From contig NZ_JAVDWM010000001.1 in assembly GCF_031457495.1 (NCBI RefSeq), forward strand, positions 1,476,001 to 1,540,000: a stretch of DNA of 64,000 bases. Direction: 5' to 3'. The notes beneath the pieces were generated by a model. The model had not been told where the DNA came from, made no database searches, and saw only the letters and a program-made list of their open reading frames with translations. How positions within the stretch are numbered: the stretch's first letter is position 1; each line of letters starts with the position of its first letter. Shown piece by piece: positions 47,218 to 56,577 of the stretch. Both the position numbers and the translations under genes were made by a program. The DNA comes from Sphingopyxis sp. BE259 (GTDB taxonomy: Bacteria > Pseudomonadota > Alphaproteobacteria > Sphingomonadales > Sphingomonadaceae).

Positions 47218-48051
47218 ATGACAATCACCCCACCGCTTCGCACCACCCTGTTGATCCTGACCGGCGCCGCGCTGCTCACCGGCTGTTCCGACGATACGCC
47301 GACGCAGGCAGAAAAGGGGGCCGCCGCGGCGGTGCCGGGTGCGCCGCCAAGTGCCACTGCGGATGCCACGACGAAAAACGCGTTGGCGTCGGCTGTCCGT
47401 GAAAACAACGGCCTTGTCGAATTTACCTACGCCTATCCGCGGGAAGCTGCCGTCATTGCCGAGCTGGCCGCTTGGCTCGACGGCGACCGCACGACAAGGC
47501 GCGACGCGCTGATCGCCGCGGCGCAGCGTGACAAGGCGGCGGCCGAGAAAGCTGGCTTTCCCTATCGCCAGCACAGCCATTTGCAGACTTGGCAAATCGT
47601 GTCGAACACGCCGCGTTTCCTGAGCATGTCGGCGGAAATCCAGACCTACACCGGCGGCGCGCACGGGATGACCAGCTTTGCGACCCTGCTGTGGGATCGC
47701 AACCGGGCCAAGCGGCTCCAGCCGCTCGACCTGTTCACCAGCGGCGAGGCTTTTGACGCGGCGATCCGCGACCGCTTTTGCGCTGGGATCAAGCGCGCCA
47801 AGGCGGCGAAGGGCATATTTCGCGAAGAATCGCCGGACAGCCCGTTCGGCAAATGCCCGCCCGCATCGGCGCAGACGGTGTGGATCGGGTCGTCCGACGG
47901 GCGCTATCTCGACCGCATGACCATCGCCATCGCGCCTTATGAGATCGGTCCGTTCGCCGAGGGCAGTTACAAGATCAACGTCCCGGTGACAGGGGCGCTC
48001 GTTGACGCCGTCAAGGCCGAATACGCGCAGAGCTTCTTGCCTATCAACTGA
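47218..48051 (+). CDS. Lipoprotein with DUF4163/DUF3298-type domain
   Basis: 277 residues. Signal peptide with lipobox LLTGCSD. The mature domain has QTYTGGAHGMTSFATLLWD, typical of DUF3298/RsiV-like proteins, after a DUF4163-type first half. Related domains occur in periplasmic polysaccharide-modifying or regulatory proteins; function unknown. The ATG at 47218 is preferred because upstream in-frame sequence overlaps the divergent peptidase gene. Confidence 0.8.
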   Translation: MTITPPLRTTLLILTGAALLTGCSDDTPTQAEKGAAAAVPGAPPSATADATTKNALASAVRENNGLVEFTYAYPREAAVIAELAAWLDGDRTTRRDALIAAAQRDKAAAEKAGFPYRQHSHLQTWQIVSNTPRFLSMSAEIQTYTGGAHGMTSFATLLWDRNRAKRLQPLDLFTSGEAFDAAIRDRFCAGIKRAKAAKGIFREESPDSPFGKCPPASAQTVWIGSSDGRYLDRMTIAIAPYEIGPFAEGSYKINVPVTGALVDAVKAEYAQSFLPIN

Positions 48052-48086
48052 CGCCGTTCTCTCGAGGCGTCAGCCGTCGTTACTTT

Positions 48087-49622
48087 CTATTCGGCAGCTT
48101 CGAGTTCAGCTGGTGCGGCTTCCGCCGCGCGGGCATTGCTGAACGTCAGCACCCCGTCGGCGATCGCGCCGGTCCGCATGTCGATCCGGTCCTGGACATA
48201 ATTCTGGCTGAGCCGCCAGGGCAGCGCGACCGTGCTCTTGGGCATGATGTGCAGCGAACGCTGAATATAGCCCGACGAGAAATCGAAGACATTTTCCTCC
48301 TCCAGGCTCGACGGATCGGCGAGCGCCGGGGTGGCGACGGTCGTTCCCGTGTCGCGCATATGATTGAGCACGCGGCAGACATATTCGGATACGATGTCGG
48401 CGCGCAGCGTCCAACTGGCGTTGAGATAACCGAACACCGCCGAGAAATTCGGGACGTTCGAGAACATGCACGCCTTGTAATAGAAATGATCGTGCCAGTT
48501 GATGAGCGCGCCATCGACGCGGACCGGAATCTTTCCGGCCACCGCCAGGTTCAGCCCGGTCGCGGTGACGATGATGTCGGCGTCCAGATGCTGGCCCGAT
48601 TTCAGCTGGATGCCAGTCGCATCGAATTTTTCGATATGGTCGGTCACCACCGATGCCTTGCCGGCCTTCATCGCCTCGAAGAAATCGGCGTCGGGGACCA
48701 GGCACAGCCGCTGATCCCACGGGTCATAGGGCGGGGTGAACGCCTTGGCGTCATAGCGGTCGCCAAGGCTCGCCTTCAGCTTGTTGGTCAGGAATTCCTT
48801 GACCTTCTCGGGCTTTTCGCGAGCGCGCCGGAAGGCGATGTCCTGCAACCGGACATTCTTGAAGCGCGTGATCTTGTACGCCAATTGCTCGGGCAGGAAT
48901 TTGCGGAGGAAATTCGCAAATCCATCCTTGGCTGGGCGGATGAAATACCAGGTCGGGGTGCGCTGGAGCATCGTGACATGCGCCGCCTCGTTCATCGACG
49001 GGACGATCGTCACCGCCGTCGCCCCCGATCCGATCACGACGACCTTCTTGTCTTTATAATCCAGATCCTTGGGCCAGAATTGCGGATGGATGATCTGGCC
49101 CTGGAAATTTTCGCGTCCCACAAATTGGGCATCGAAGGGCGCGTCATAGTCATAATAGCCCGCGCCGAGGTAAAGCCAGCGCGCGGTGGTGGTCGACGTG
49201 GCGCCCTTGCTGTCCTCTATCGTCACCGTCCAGCGCGCCGCAGCGCTGTCCCAATCGGCGCCGACAACCTTGCTGTCGAGGCGGATGCGCTCGCGGATAC
49301 GGCGTTCATCGACGATTCGGTTCAGATATTCCAGGATCGACGGGCCGTCGGCGATCGATTTTTCATGCTTCCACGGTTCAAAGACGAAGCCCAGCGTGTG
49401 CATGTCGCTGTCCGACCGGATACCGGGATAACGGAACAGATCCCAGGTGCCGCCCAGCTGTTCACGGCGTTCGACGAGCGCGAAGCTGCGGTCGGGGCAA
49501 TTCATCTGCAAATGCACCGCCATACCGATGCCCGAAATGCCGGCCCCGACGATCAGCACATCCTGATCGACCGGTGCAGCGTTCACATTCGCGGGGCGTT
49601 CCATCGTCGTGGTGCCTGCCAT
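48087..49622 (-). CDS. Flavin monooxygenase, Baeyer-Villiger type
   Basis: 511 residues. FAD-binding GAGISGIG, the BVMO fingerprint FQGQIIHPQFWP (FxGxxxHxxxWP) and NADPH-binding GSGATAVTI are in order. It should insert oxygen next to a ketone or oxidise a soft heteroatom using NADPH. Two adjacent ATGs (49625, 49622) exist; the second has better spacing from GGGAGA. Confidence 0.9.
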   Translation of the reverse strand: MAGTTTMERPANVNAAPVDQDVLIVGAGISGIGMAVHLQMNCPDRSFALVERREQLGGTWDLFRYPGIRSDSDMHTLGFVFEPWKHEKSIADGPSILEYLNRIVDERRIRERIRLDSKVVGADWDSAAARWTVTIEDSKGATSTTTARWLYLGAGYYDYDAPFDAQFVGRENFQGQIIHPQFWPKDLDYKDKKVVVIGSGATAVTIVPSMNEAAHVTMLQRTPTWYFIRPAKDGFANFLRKFLPEQLAYKITRFKNVRLQDIAFRRAREKPEKVKEFLTNKLKASLGDRYDAKAFTPPYDPWDQRLCLVPDADFFEAMKAGKASVVTDHIEKFDATGIQLKSGQHLDADIIVTATGLNLAVAGKIPVRVDGALINWHDHFYYKACMFSNVPNFSAVFGYLNASWTLRADIVSEYVCRVLNHMRDTGTTVATPALADPSSLEEENVFDFSSGYIQRSLHIMPKSTVALPWRLSQNYVQDRIDMRTGAIADGVLTFSNARAAEAAPAELEAAE

Positions 49623-49728
49623 CATCCTGTCTCCCGACTATGTTTGGCGGCAGCTTACGCACCACGTTGCATTTTGCAATCGAATTGACGTTTACGGAAA
49701 GCAGCAGCGGAGCGAAGCGTCCTTGTCG

Positions 49729-49768
49729 CTGTCACAATATTGTCATAGGGGCGTAACGTTTTTGTCAC
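49729..49768 (+). promoter_or_regulatory. Pho-box-like repeat array
   Basis: CTGTCAC (49729-49735) and TTGTCAT (49740-49746) are direct repeats with 11-base period, matching the PhoB box CTGTCAT-N4-CTGTCAT. A further TTGTCAC at 49762-49768 keeps the 11-base phase. The array lies 43-82 bases before the Nudix-DUF47 start. PhoB control is inference. Confidence 0.7.
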
Positions 49769-49810
49769 CTTGGCCCGCCGCGGCCGCGCTTTCAGGAAAG
49801 GATAGAGCTT

Positions 49811-50935
49811 ATGCGTCAAATCGCCGTCCTTCCCTATCGCTTCAGCGGCGCTGCCCATGACGGCCCGACCGAAATCCTGCTGATCACGTCGCGCGAGACG
49901 AAACGCTGGGTGGTGCCAAAGGGCAATCCGCTGACCGGCATGACGCGCCATGCCGCCGCGGCGATCGAGGCGGAGGAAGAAGCGGGCGTCACCGGAGCGG
50001 TGTGTCCGACCCCGATCGGCAGCTATGAATATCGCAAGCGCCGCACCAATGGTGCGGCGATCATGTATAACGTCGAAGTGTTCCCGCTCGCCGTGACCAA
50101 CGAGCTCGCCGAGTGGAAGGAAATGGACGAGCGCGAGCGCAAATGGTTCTCGTTCCGCGATGCCGCGTCTGCGGTCGACGAGCCCGATTTGCAGGCGTTG
50201 ATCCGCTCGTTCGGCGATGGTGGCTTTCGCGCCGTCGCCGCGCCGCGCAGCGCCGTCCAGAATGTAGCCGAGAAAGCAGGGGTAAGCCGGATGTTCGCAT
50301 GGTTTCAGCGATTGCTGCCGCGACAGGGGAATTTCTTTGAATTGTTCGAAAGCCATGCCGCAACGCTGGTTGCCGGGGCGAACGCGCTGTCGCGGATGTT
50401 GCAGGGCGGCCAGGGAATGGCCGACCATGTCCAGGAAATTATCGAGCGCGAACATGATGCCGATGCGATCACGCGCGAAGTTCTCCAGACCGTCCGCCGC
50501 ACCTTTCTGACCCCGTTCGACCGCAGCGCGATCACCGACCTCATCGCCTCGATGGACGATGCGATCGACGAGATGCAAAAGACCGCGGGCGCTGTCGACC
50601 TGTACGACGTCACTGAATTCGAACCCGAGATGCGCGACATAGGCGGCATCATCGTCGACGCGGCGCGGCTGACCGCCGAGGCGCTGCCGCTGCTGCGCAA
50701 CATCGGGGCCAATGCGGTGCGCCTCCACGAGCTGACCGAGCGACTGGTGCGGATGGAAGGTCACGCCGACGAGATCCACGCGGCCGGGCTCAAGCGCCTG
50801 TTCCGTGAGCATGGCGAGGCGAACCCGACGCAATTCCTGATCGCACGCGAACTCTTCCGCCATCTCGAGCGCGTCACCGACAGTTTCGAGGATGTCGCGA
50901 ACGAGATCGACGGCCTGGTCATCGACCACGCATAA
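49811..50935 (+). CDS. Fused Nudix hydrolase and PhoU-like DUF47 protein
   Basis: 374 residues in one uninterrupted frame. Residues 1-140 are a Nudix domain of the diphosphoinositol/dinucleotide polyphosphate type (WVVPKGNPLTGMTRHAAAAIEAEEEAGV, residues 33-60). Residues 161-374 are a complete DUF47 domain that normally begins with its own Met, here at 161 (MFAWFQRLLPRQGNFFELFE). DUF47 proteins partner PiT phosphate transporters. An AGGGG sequence upstream of codon 161 (50291) would permit internal initiation of DUF47 alone. Confidence 0.9.
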   Translation: MRQIAVLPYRFSGAAHDGPTEILLITSRETKRWVVPKGNPLTGMTRHAAAAIEAEEEAGVTGAVCPTPIGSYEYRKRRTNGAAIMYNVEVFPLAVTNELAEWKEMDERERKWFSFRDAASAVDEPDLQALIRSFGDGGFRAVAAPRSAVQNVAEKAGVSRMFAWFQRLLPRQGNFFELFESHAATLVAGANALSRMLQGGQGMADHVQEIIEREHDADAITREVLQTVRRTFLTPFDRSAITDLIASMDDAIDEMQKTAGAVDLYDVTEFEPEMRDIGGIIVDAARLTAEALPLLRNIGANAVRLHELTERLVRMEGHADEIHAAGLKRLFREHGEANPTQFLIARELFRHLERVTDSFEDVANEIDGLVIDHA

Positions 50936-50966
50936 GCGCGAGATAATTATGTCCTCGCCAGAAAAT

Positions 50967-51048
50967 TCGTTCGCATCGAGCGAAGTCGAGATGCCCCTCG
51001 GAGCCGCGCAAGGCCGAAGGGTGTCTCGACTTCGCTCGACACCAACGG
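50967..51048. repeat. Family A palindromic repeat
   Basis: TTCGCATCGAGCGAAGTCGAG at the left and CTCGACTTCGCTCGACACCAA at the right. It lies in the 139-base gap between the Nudix-DUF47 gene and the PiT gene, so it is transcribed if these form an operon. Confidence 0.88.
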
Positions 51049-51074
51049 GGCTATAGGGTCGGAGCGAACTATCC

Positions 51075-52088
51075 ATGCACGAACTCGCTTTCCCGCTCCT
51101 CGTCGGCCTGGTCATTCTGGCGCTGGCGTTCGATTTCCTGAACGGGCTGCACGATGCCGCAAACAGCATCGCGACCGTCGTTGCAACCCGGCTGCTGCGC
51201 CCCGTACAGGCGGTGATCTTTGCCGCCTTCTTCAACTTCGCCGCATATTTCCTGTCGATCATCTTTCCCGAACTGCACAAGGTTGCGGAGACAATCGGCA
51301 AGGGGATCATCGACAAGGATCTGGTGACCCCGGCCGTCGTGTTCGGCGCGCTGGTCGGGGCGATGTTCTGGAATGTCGTCACCTGGCTGAAAGGTATCCC
51401 GTCGTCGTCGAGCCATGCGCTGGTCGGCGGCATCGTCGGCGCGGGCGTCGCGCATGCGGGGTTCGAGGGGATCGAGTGGACGGGCCTCAACAAGACGGTG
51501 ATTGCGATCTTCCTGTCGCCGATGCTCGGCATGTTGCTGGCGATGCTGGTGATGCTGATCAGCAGTTGGGCGCTGCGCCGCGCGACCGCCAATTTCGCCG
51601 AAAAGACCTTTCGCCACCTTCATCTGTTTTCGTCGGCAGCCTATTCGATCAGCCACGGGCTGAACGACGCGCAAAAGACGATGGGGATCATCGCGGTGCT
51701 GCTCTATTCGACCGGCTATCTGCAGGGCGAGTTTCACGTCCCGCACTGGGTGGCGTTCAGTTGCTATGTCGCGATCGCGTTGGGCACGCTATCGGGCGGG
51801 TGGAAGATCATCGAGACGATGGGCGGCCGGATTACCAAGCTGTCGCATCACCAGGGCTTTGCCGCATCGACCGGCGGGTCGATCATGGTGTTCACCGCCA
51901 GCTTGCTCGGCATCCCGGTATCGACGACGCACACGATCACTGGCAGCATTATCGGCGCCGGTGTCGCGCGCCGCGCCAGCGCCGTGCGCTGGGGCGTGGC
52001 GAGCAATGTCGTCGCGGCCTGGTTCATCACCATCCCGGCGAGCGCGATCGTCGCGGCGGCGTTCTATGGCATCACACGTTTGTTTTGA
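51075..52088 (+). CDS. pit: Inorganic phosphate transporter (PiT family)
   Basis: 337 residues with about ten membrane segments. Both PiT repeats are present: GLHDAANSIATVV near residue 25 and SHGLNDAQKTMGI near residue 195. It carries phosphate with H+ or a metal cation at the inner membrane. Context with DUF47 matches pit operons in other alphaproteobacteria. A GGAGCG ribosome-binding site precedes the ATG. Confidence 0.94.
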   Translation: MHELAFPLLVGLVILALAFDFLNGLHDAANSIATVVATRLLRPVQAVIFAAFFNFAAYFLSIIFPELHKVAETIGKGIIDKDLVTPAVVFGALVGAMFWNVVTWLKGIPSSSSHALVGGIVGAGVAHAGFEGIEWTGLNKTVIAIFLSPMLGMLLAMLVMLISSWALRRATANFAEKTFRHLHLFSSAAYSISHGLNDAQKTMGIIAVLLYSTGYLQGEFHVPHWVAFSCYVAIALGTLSGGWKIIETMGGRITKLSHHQGFAASTGGSIMVFTASLLGIPVSTTHTITGSIIGAGVARRASAVRWGVASNVVAAWFITIPASAIVAAAFYGITRLF

Positions 52089-52112
52089 GGATCGGGTGCC
52101 GAAAGATTTGAA

Positions 52113-52230
52113 CCGTTCGTCCTGAGGAGGGACTGAGCGAAGTCGAAGGCCCGTCTCGAAGGATCCAGCGCAGCGCCAGATCCTTCGAGACGCCATTTCG
52201 ACAAGCTCAATGGCTCCTCAGGACCAACGG
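52113..52230. repeat. Family D palindromic repeat, 118 bp
   Basis: Outer arms CCGTTCGTCCTGAGGA and TCCTCAGGACCAACGG; inner arms GTCTCGAAGGATC and GATCCTTCGAGAC. It lies between the convergent pit and DUF4403 genes. Second copy at 60921-61034. Confidence 0.93.
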
Positions 52231-52254
52231 TTGTTTCCCATGGGCACCCTCAGC

Positions 52255-53733
52255 TCATTTTACCGGGCGGTAATCGACTTGCGCGCCGCCGACCAGCCGC
52301 ACCGGTAGATATAGGCCGTTGCCATAGGCCTTGATCGTCCCGATTTCGAATTGATCGACCTGGGTGCGAATTACAAAGGCGCCTTCGCGCCGCTGATCGA
52401 CCGCGCGCTTGATCTTGCCCTGCAACTCGCCAAGGTCGCGGGCAAAATTCTGGGTCAGCGCATCGGCGATCAGCGGGGCAAAGCCCGGGCTCTGGCCAAG
52501 CGTGATCAGCAGGTCGCCGCCCACCCCGTCGGTGTCGCCATTGATCGACAAATTGGTGAAATGCACCTCGGCCGATCCGGGCTTGTTGACGGGAACCGCG
52601 GTCATCCAGATGCGGCCGTGGGTTGGCTCGCCGCTGCGGTCGGCCAGTCGCATGGCGACATCGACCCCCAAGGCGATGCGTCCGTCGGGCGCGCCATAGA
52701 TCGTCGATTTGCCGAATTTGACCGTCATCGGCCCTACCTTGGGTAGCACAAACGGCCGCGCCGACCGCTTGAGCAGCGCGCGATCGACCACGGGCTGAAG
52801 CTGGGCATAGTCGGCAAGCACCGGCACCCGCACGTCGAGGTGCGGCGTGGGCGCTTCGCGGACCATCTTCGGCAGCGGCGTTGGCGTCGGATCGGTGGGC
52901 CGCCGCGAAACAAAGGTCTCGGTGATCGCTTCGAGACCGAGGTTCAGCCGCATCTGCTGCCCCTCCATCCGGTATCCGCCATAAAGGATGCGCTGCGGGG
53001 TGACGCGCATCCACACCGGCGGATTTTCGCGGTTGAGTTCGAGCGCCGTGAAACTCTGCCGCCACACCTCGGAGGCCTGCTGGCGGATGTCGATGCGGGC
53101 GATCTCGCGGTTCACCTCGCGCTCGACGTCGCGCACGACGGGTTTCAACTTGGCATCGGCCTCGTCAGTGAAGGTGATGCGCTTGCCCAGAAAGTCGATC
53201 CCCGGCGCCTTGGTCCAGCCATAGCTGATCCGCGCCGTGCCGCGGGTGCGCCAGTCGGGGGTGATGTCGATCCTGACCCGCGCATGCGCCATCGCCGCGC
53301 CAGTCGCGGTCTCGCCCTTCAGCACCCCGCCGACGTCGCGCGCCGCGATCGTGGCGCTCAGCGGCACATCGACGATAATCTCGTCGCCCACGCCGCGCAG
53401 CCGCAGCGGCCCGCGTGTGACGCGCCCGACGATGGTGCAGGGGATCGGCGGCGTGACCTTCACCTTCTTGCCGAACACCTTGACCCGCTGCGGCTGCACG
53501 CACGCGCGTTCGCGCCGGTTGATCGTCCACAAGGTCTTGGGCACCGCGCGTTCGAGCGCCTGTTTGAGCGCGGTCGTGTCGGCATTGATCGGCACCGCGA
53601 TCAGCGATGTTTGCGTGGGCGAGGGCGCCTTGTCGGTCGCGCGCGGCGGCGGATCGACGGCGACCTGTCGGTCGCAGGCGGTGAGTGCGGTCGTCAGCAG
53701 GATGGTGGCGGCTGCCAAGTGGATTAGACGCAT
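52255..53733 (-). CDS. DUF4403 family lipoprotein
   Basis: 492 residues. Signal peptide with lipobox LTAC. DUF4403 domains have a repeated beta-rich layout resembling lipid-binding tubular proteins; the presence here of two similar halves agrees, but the function is unproven. Its mRNA would carry a leader of about 210 bases with several strong hairpins (53773-53944). Confidence 0.83.
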   Translation of the reverse strand: MRLIHLAAATILLTTALTACDRQVAVDPPPRATDKAPSPTQTSLIAVPINADTTALKQALERAVPKTLWTINRRERACVQPQRVKVFGKKVKVTPPIPCTIVGRVTRGPLRLRGVGDEIIVDVPLSATIAARDVGGVLKGETATGAAMAHARVRIDITPDWRTRGTARISYGWTKAPGIDFLGKRITFTDEADAKLKPVVRDVEREVNREIARIDIRQQASEVWRQSFTALELNRENPPVWMRVTPQRILYGGYRMEGQQMRLNLGLEAITETFVSRRPTDPTPTPLPKMVREAPTPHLDVRVPVLADYAQLQPVVDRALLKRSARPFVLPKVGPMTVKFGKSTIYGAPDGRIALGVDVAMRLADRSGEPTHGRIWMTAVPVNKPGSAEVHFTNLSINGDTDGVGGDLLITLGQSPGFAPLIADALTQNFARDLGELQGKIKRAVDQRREGAFVIRTQVDQFEIGTIKAYGNGLYLPVRLVGGAQVDYRPVK

Positions 53734-53772
53734 GTGGTGCCCCTGATGCGGTGTTTTCTGCTTATAGCATCG

Positions 53773-53944
53773 GTCGCGTTAAGCCGTTCCTTGCCGAAAA
53801 GGGGCCGCCGAAAAATGGCGGAAAACTGGGCAACTTCACTCGAGAATCGATTTTCTCGCGCCCGCTATCGCGGGCGGCAACGCATCTTAACGCGACAAAG
53901 GAGACGGATGTGCCGTCCGCAATTGTCGCCTTTGTCGCTTTAAG
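53773..53944 (-). promoter_or_regulatory. Hairpin-rich leader of the DUF4403 gene
   Basis: Three copies of one arm sequence lie here: CTTAAAGCGACAAAGG (minus strand, 53944-53929), its complement CCTTTGTCGCGTTAAG (53901-53886), and CTTAACGCGAC (53783-53773). The middle copy can pair with either outer copy, not both. Further hairpins sit between: CGCCCGC/GCGGGCG (53859-53876), CGAGAA/TTCTCG (53841-53858), CCGCC/GGCGG (53805-53821), and GACGG/CCGTC inside the first. This could be a regulatory leader RNA or the remains of repeats. Confidence 0.45.
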
Positions 53945-54029
53945 CGCAGACACGCATCGCTGGCGTATCGGACATGCCACGCTGGATGCGGGACGATGCA
54001 ACAAAGTGAAAAACCGCGACATTGATGGA

Positions 54030-55061
54030 GGCTAACGCAGCGGAATTTTGTAGGAAAGCGTCTTTTTTGAGGCCTGAGTTAGTCGAACATATCCGTTTGC
54101 TGATCCGCTGACGGCGGAAGAACTCCTTTCACCCTTTTTACAACGAAAGTAGGCGGGTGTGCTTTGTCGCGAGGTTGGGTGATCTCCATGGTCACGTCTA
54201 ACCAAGCACCAGGAACGGCCTCAGGCTCACCTCCGGTTTGGAAGCGAGACAACCAATGTTCATCTTCGATCTTCATCTGGCGGGTGCGACCTGTCCACCA
54301 AAGGCCCCACTGTGCCGCGCCCTTAAACTGAGCAGTAACAATCTCGACCTGACCATCCACAGTGGAAATGAAATTCTCTGCTTCTGCTTCTTCGCTAGGT
54401 AGTGGCTGAGCCATTGATCGAATGTTTTGCGCCTCGTCTCGATCAATCTGTACGAGCGCCTCATCGCCTTGGATGATGCTGAAATCCTCGTAGTCCGGAT
54501 TCCCGAGAGGCTCCAGGACGGTTTTTACGTGCTGTAGGACTTTTGGGTCTTGAGCAAGGACAGCTGTCTGATTTGAAACGGTAATACTATTTCCGTCACC
54601 GTTTATATTGATAACGGTCGTGCCAGTCGCATCATCGGCTGTGAAGGTGACGGCGGGCGATGCACCCTCAGCGGGCTTCTGCCCATAGATTTTCTTATAG
54701 AGCCAAAATAGCCCCCCTAAGGGAGGGCCAGCCAAGCCGATCATCTCTGCAATTTGTCGTGCGGTTGCGACATTGTCCTTGCCTACAAAAAGCGCAGCGT
54801 GATCCATCCAAGATTGGACTAAGCTCAGATCTAGCTGAAAACACTTTTGCTCGGTGTCAGCGTTTACCAGAATGCGGATCGACGCTTTGTCACCATTAAA
54901 TTTGTGGTTTGCTATCTTGGCGATCTCGGCAAGGGCCAAAAGGGCGGGCGCCAAATCTTGAACGTCCATCTCATGTGAAGCGAGCGCTGGTCCATCATAT
55001 CGGATCGTCGTGGTGACGTGCTTGCTCATGTTTCCCCCATAGCCTCGTTGGGCCTAACGCA
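54030..55061. mobile_element. Possible single-gene insert bounded by direct repeats
   Basis: Low-GC segment with GG-CTAACGCA at 54030-54039 and GGCCTAACGCA at 55051-55061, direct near-repeats of ten bases. In the gene's orientation each ends with GCGTTAG, and CTAAC...GTTAG (54082-54032) with adjacent CAG/CTG forms a short imperfect stem just past the stop. This recalls an integron cassette, but boxes are incomplete and no integrase is near. Confidence 0.35.
54079..55029 (-). CDS. Low-GC protein of unknown function
   Basis: 316 residues with base and codon use visibly poorer in GC than neighbours. The N-terminus MSKHVTTTIRYDGPALASHEMDV followed by DLAPALLALAEIAKIAN is a pattern I associate with uncharacterised accessory-genome proteins. 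A middle hydrophobic stretch AEMIGLAGPPLGGLFWLYKKIYG could be a single membrane segment; beyond it lies a beta-rich VININGDGNSITVSN. No signal peptide. The tail ends QQTDMFD. Function unknown; horizontal acquisition is likely. Confidence 0.8.
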   Translation of the reverse strand: MSKHVTTTIRYDGPALASHEMDVQDLAPALLALAEIAKIANHKFNGDKASIRILVNADTEQKCFQLDLSLVQSWMDHAALFVGKDNVATARQIAEMIGLAGPPLGGLFWLYKKIYGQKPAEGASPAVTFTADDATGTTVININGDGNSITVSNQTAVLAQDPKVLQHVKTVLEPLGNPDYEDFSIIQGDEALVQIDRDEAQNIRSMAQPLPSEEAEAENFISTVDGQVEIVTAQFKGAAQWGLWWTGRTRQMKIEDEHWLSRFQTGGEPEAVPGAWLDVTMEITQPRDKAHPPTFVVKRVKGVLPPSADQQTDMFD

Positions 55062-55153
55062 TCCTGAACCGCGGTTTCATTTCTGCCAAGGGGACGAACA
55101 TCCAATTTCGATTGTTTAACGATGCCCGTCATTCAACCAATATGTCGAAAAGC

Positions 55154-56524
55154 CTATTCGCGGATCACCCCGAACAAATCATGCTCATCGGCATCCTCGA
55201 TTGCGACATCTACGATATCGCCCGATTTCAGCGTCCCCGCGACGTCGCGCAGATAGACATGGCCGTCGATCTCGGGCGCGTCGGCTTGTGACCGGCCCGT
55301 TGCGCCGATGCTGCCGTCTTCGTCGGCTTCGCCGACTTCGTCGATGATTACTGGCATTGTGCGGCCGATCTTGGCCTCCAGCTTCGCGGCGCTGATCGCG
55401 GCGGTTTTTTCCATGATCCGCTGGTAGCGCTCTTCCTTGAGTTCTTCGGGAACCTGATCGTCGAGCGCATTCGCTTGCGCCCCCGCGACGGGTTCGAAGC
55501 GGAAGGCGCCGACGCGGTCGAGCTGGGCTTCGTCGAGCCAGTCGAGAAGATATTGGAAATCCGCCTCGGTCTCGCCGGGGAAGCCGACGACGAAGCTGGA
55601 GCGGATTGCGATGTCGGGGGCGATGGCGCGCCAGTTCTTGAGTCGTTCGAGCACCTTGGCCTCGTTCGCGGGGCGCTTCATGCGCTTGAGGACGCTCGGG
55701 CTGGCGTGCTGGAACGGGATGTCGAGATAGGGGGTGAGCAGCCCCTCGGCCATCAGCGGGATCACCGCATCGACATGCGGGTAGGGATAGACATAGTGGA
55801 GGCGCACCCACGGGGCGCGGCCTTCGCTGGTCTGAAGCTGGCCGAGTTCACGGGCGAGGTCGGTCATATGGGCGCGGACTTCGCGGCCCTTCCAGTCGCG
55901 CGGGTCGTGACGGGTATCGACGCCATAGGCCGAGGTGTCCTGGCTGATCACCAGCAGTTCCTTGGTCCCCGCGGCGACGAGCTTTTCCGCCTCGCGCAGC
56001 ACCGCGTCGATGCGGCGGCTGACGAGTTTGCCGCGCAGGTCGGGGATGATGCAGAAAGAGCAGCTATGGTTGCAGCCTTCGCTGATTTTCAGATAGCTAT
56101 AGTGGCGCGGGGTCAGCTTCAGCCCGCCTTCGGGGACGAGATCGACAAACGGCCCCTGCGTCGGCGGCGCGGCGTCGTGAACGGCGTCGACAACCTGTTC
56201 GTACTGATGCGCGCCGGTGACCGCGAGGACGTTGGGGAAGCGGGCGCGGATGACGTCGGCCTCATTGCCCATGCAGCCGGTGACGATGACGCGACCATTT
56301 TCGGCCATCGCTTCGCCGATCGCCTCAAGGCTCTCTTCCTTCGCCGAATCGAGGAAGCCGCAGGTGTTCACGAGCACGACGTCGGCACCCGCATAATCGG
56401 GCGACAGGCCATAGCCGTCGGCGCGCAGCTTGGTGAGAATCCGTTCGCTGTCGACCAATGCCTTGGGGCAGCCGAGCGAAACCATGCCGACCTTCGGCTG
56501 GGTGGGGAGGGTTTTGACTGTCAT
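55154..56524 (-). CDS. rimO: Ribosomal protein S12 methylthiotransferase
   Basis: 456 residues: an N-terminal UPF0004 domain with Cys in [21 protein letters not shown] and TGCMGNEAD, a radical-SAM domain with CNHSCSFC (CxxxCxxC), and a C-terminal TRAM domain. It adds a methylthio group to the conserved Asp of S12. It binds two 4Fe-4S clusters, so it depends on the SUF system encoded in this same window. Confidence 0.95.
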   Translation of the reverse strand: MTVKTLPTQPKVGMVSLGCPKALVDSERILTKLRADGYGLSPDYAGADVVLVNTCGFLDSAKEESLEAIGEAMAENGRVIVTGCMGNEADVIRARFPNVLAVTGAHQYEQVVDAVHDAAPPTQGPFVDLVPEGGLKLTPRHYSYLKISEGCNHSCSFCIIPDLRGKLVSRRIDAVLREAEKLVAAGTKELLVISQDTSAYGVDTRHDPRDWKGREVRAHMTDLARELGQLQTSEGRAPWVRLHYVYPYPHVDAVIPLMAEGLLTPYLDIPFQHASPSVLKRMKRPANEAKVLERLKNWRAIAPDIAIRSSFVVGFPGETEADFQYLLDWLDEAQLDRVGAFRFEPVAGAQANALDDQVPEELKEERYQRIMEKTAAISAAKLEAKIGRTMPVIIDEVGEADEDGSIGATGRSQADAPEIDGHVYLRDVAGTLKSGDIVDVAIEDADEHDLFGVIRE

Positions 56525-56577
56525 GATTGCGGGCGCGCATAGGGGATTTTTTGGGGTTTGTCACGAGGTGCGTCGCA

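Noticed and set aside
52113..52230. Possible CRISPR-like array
   Set aside because: Repeats are inverted, present as single elements, and lack spacers of constant size; they are palindromic intergenic elements.
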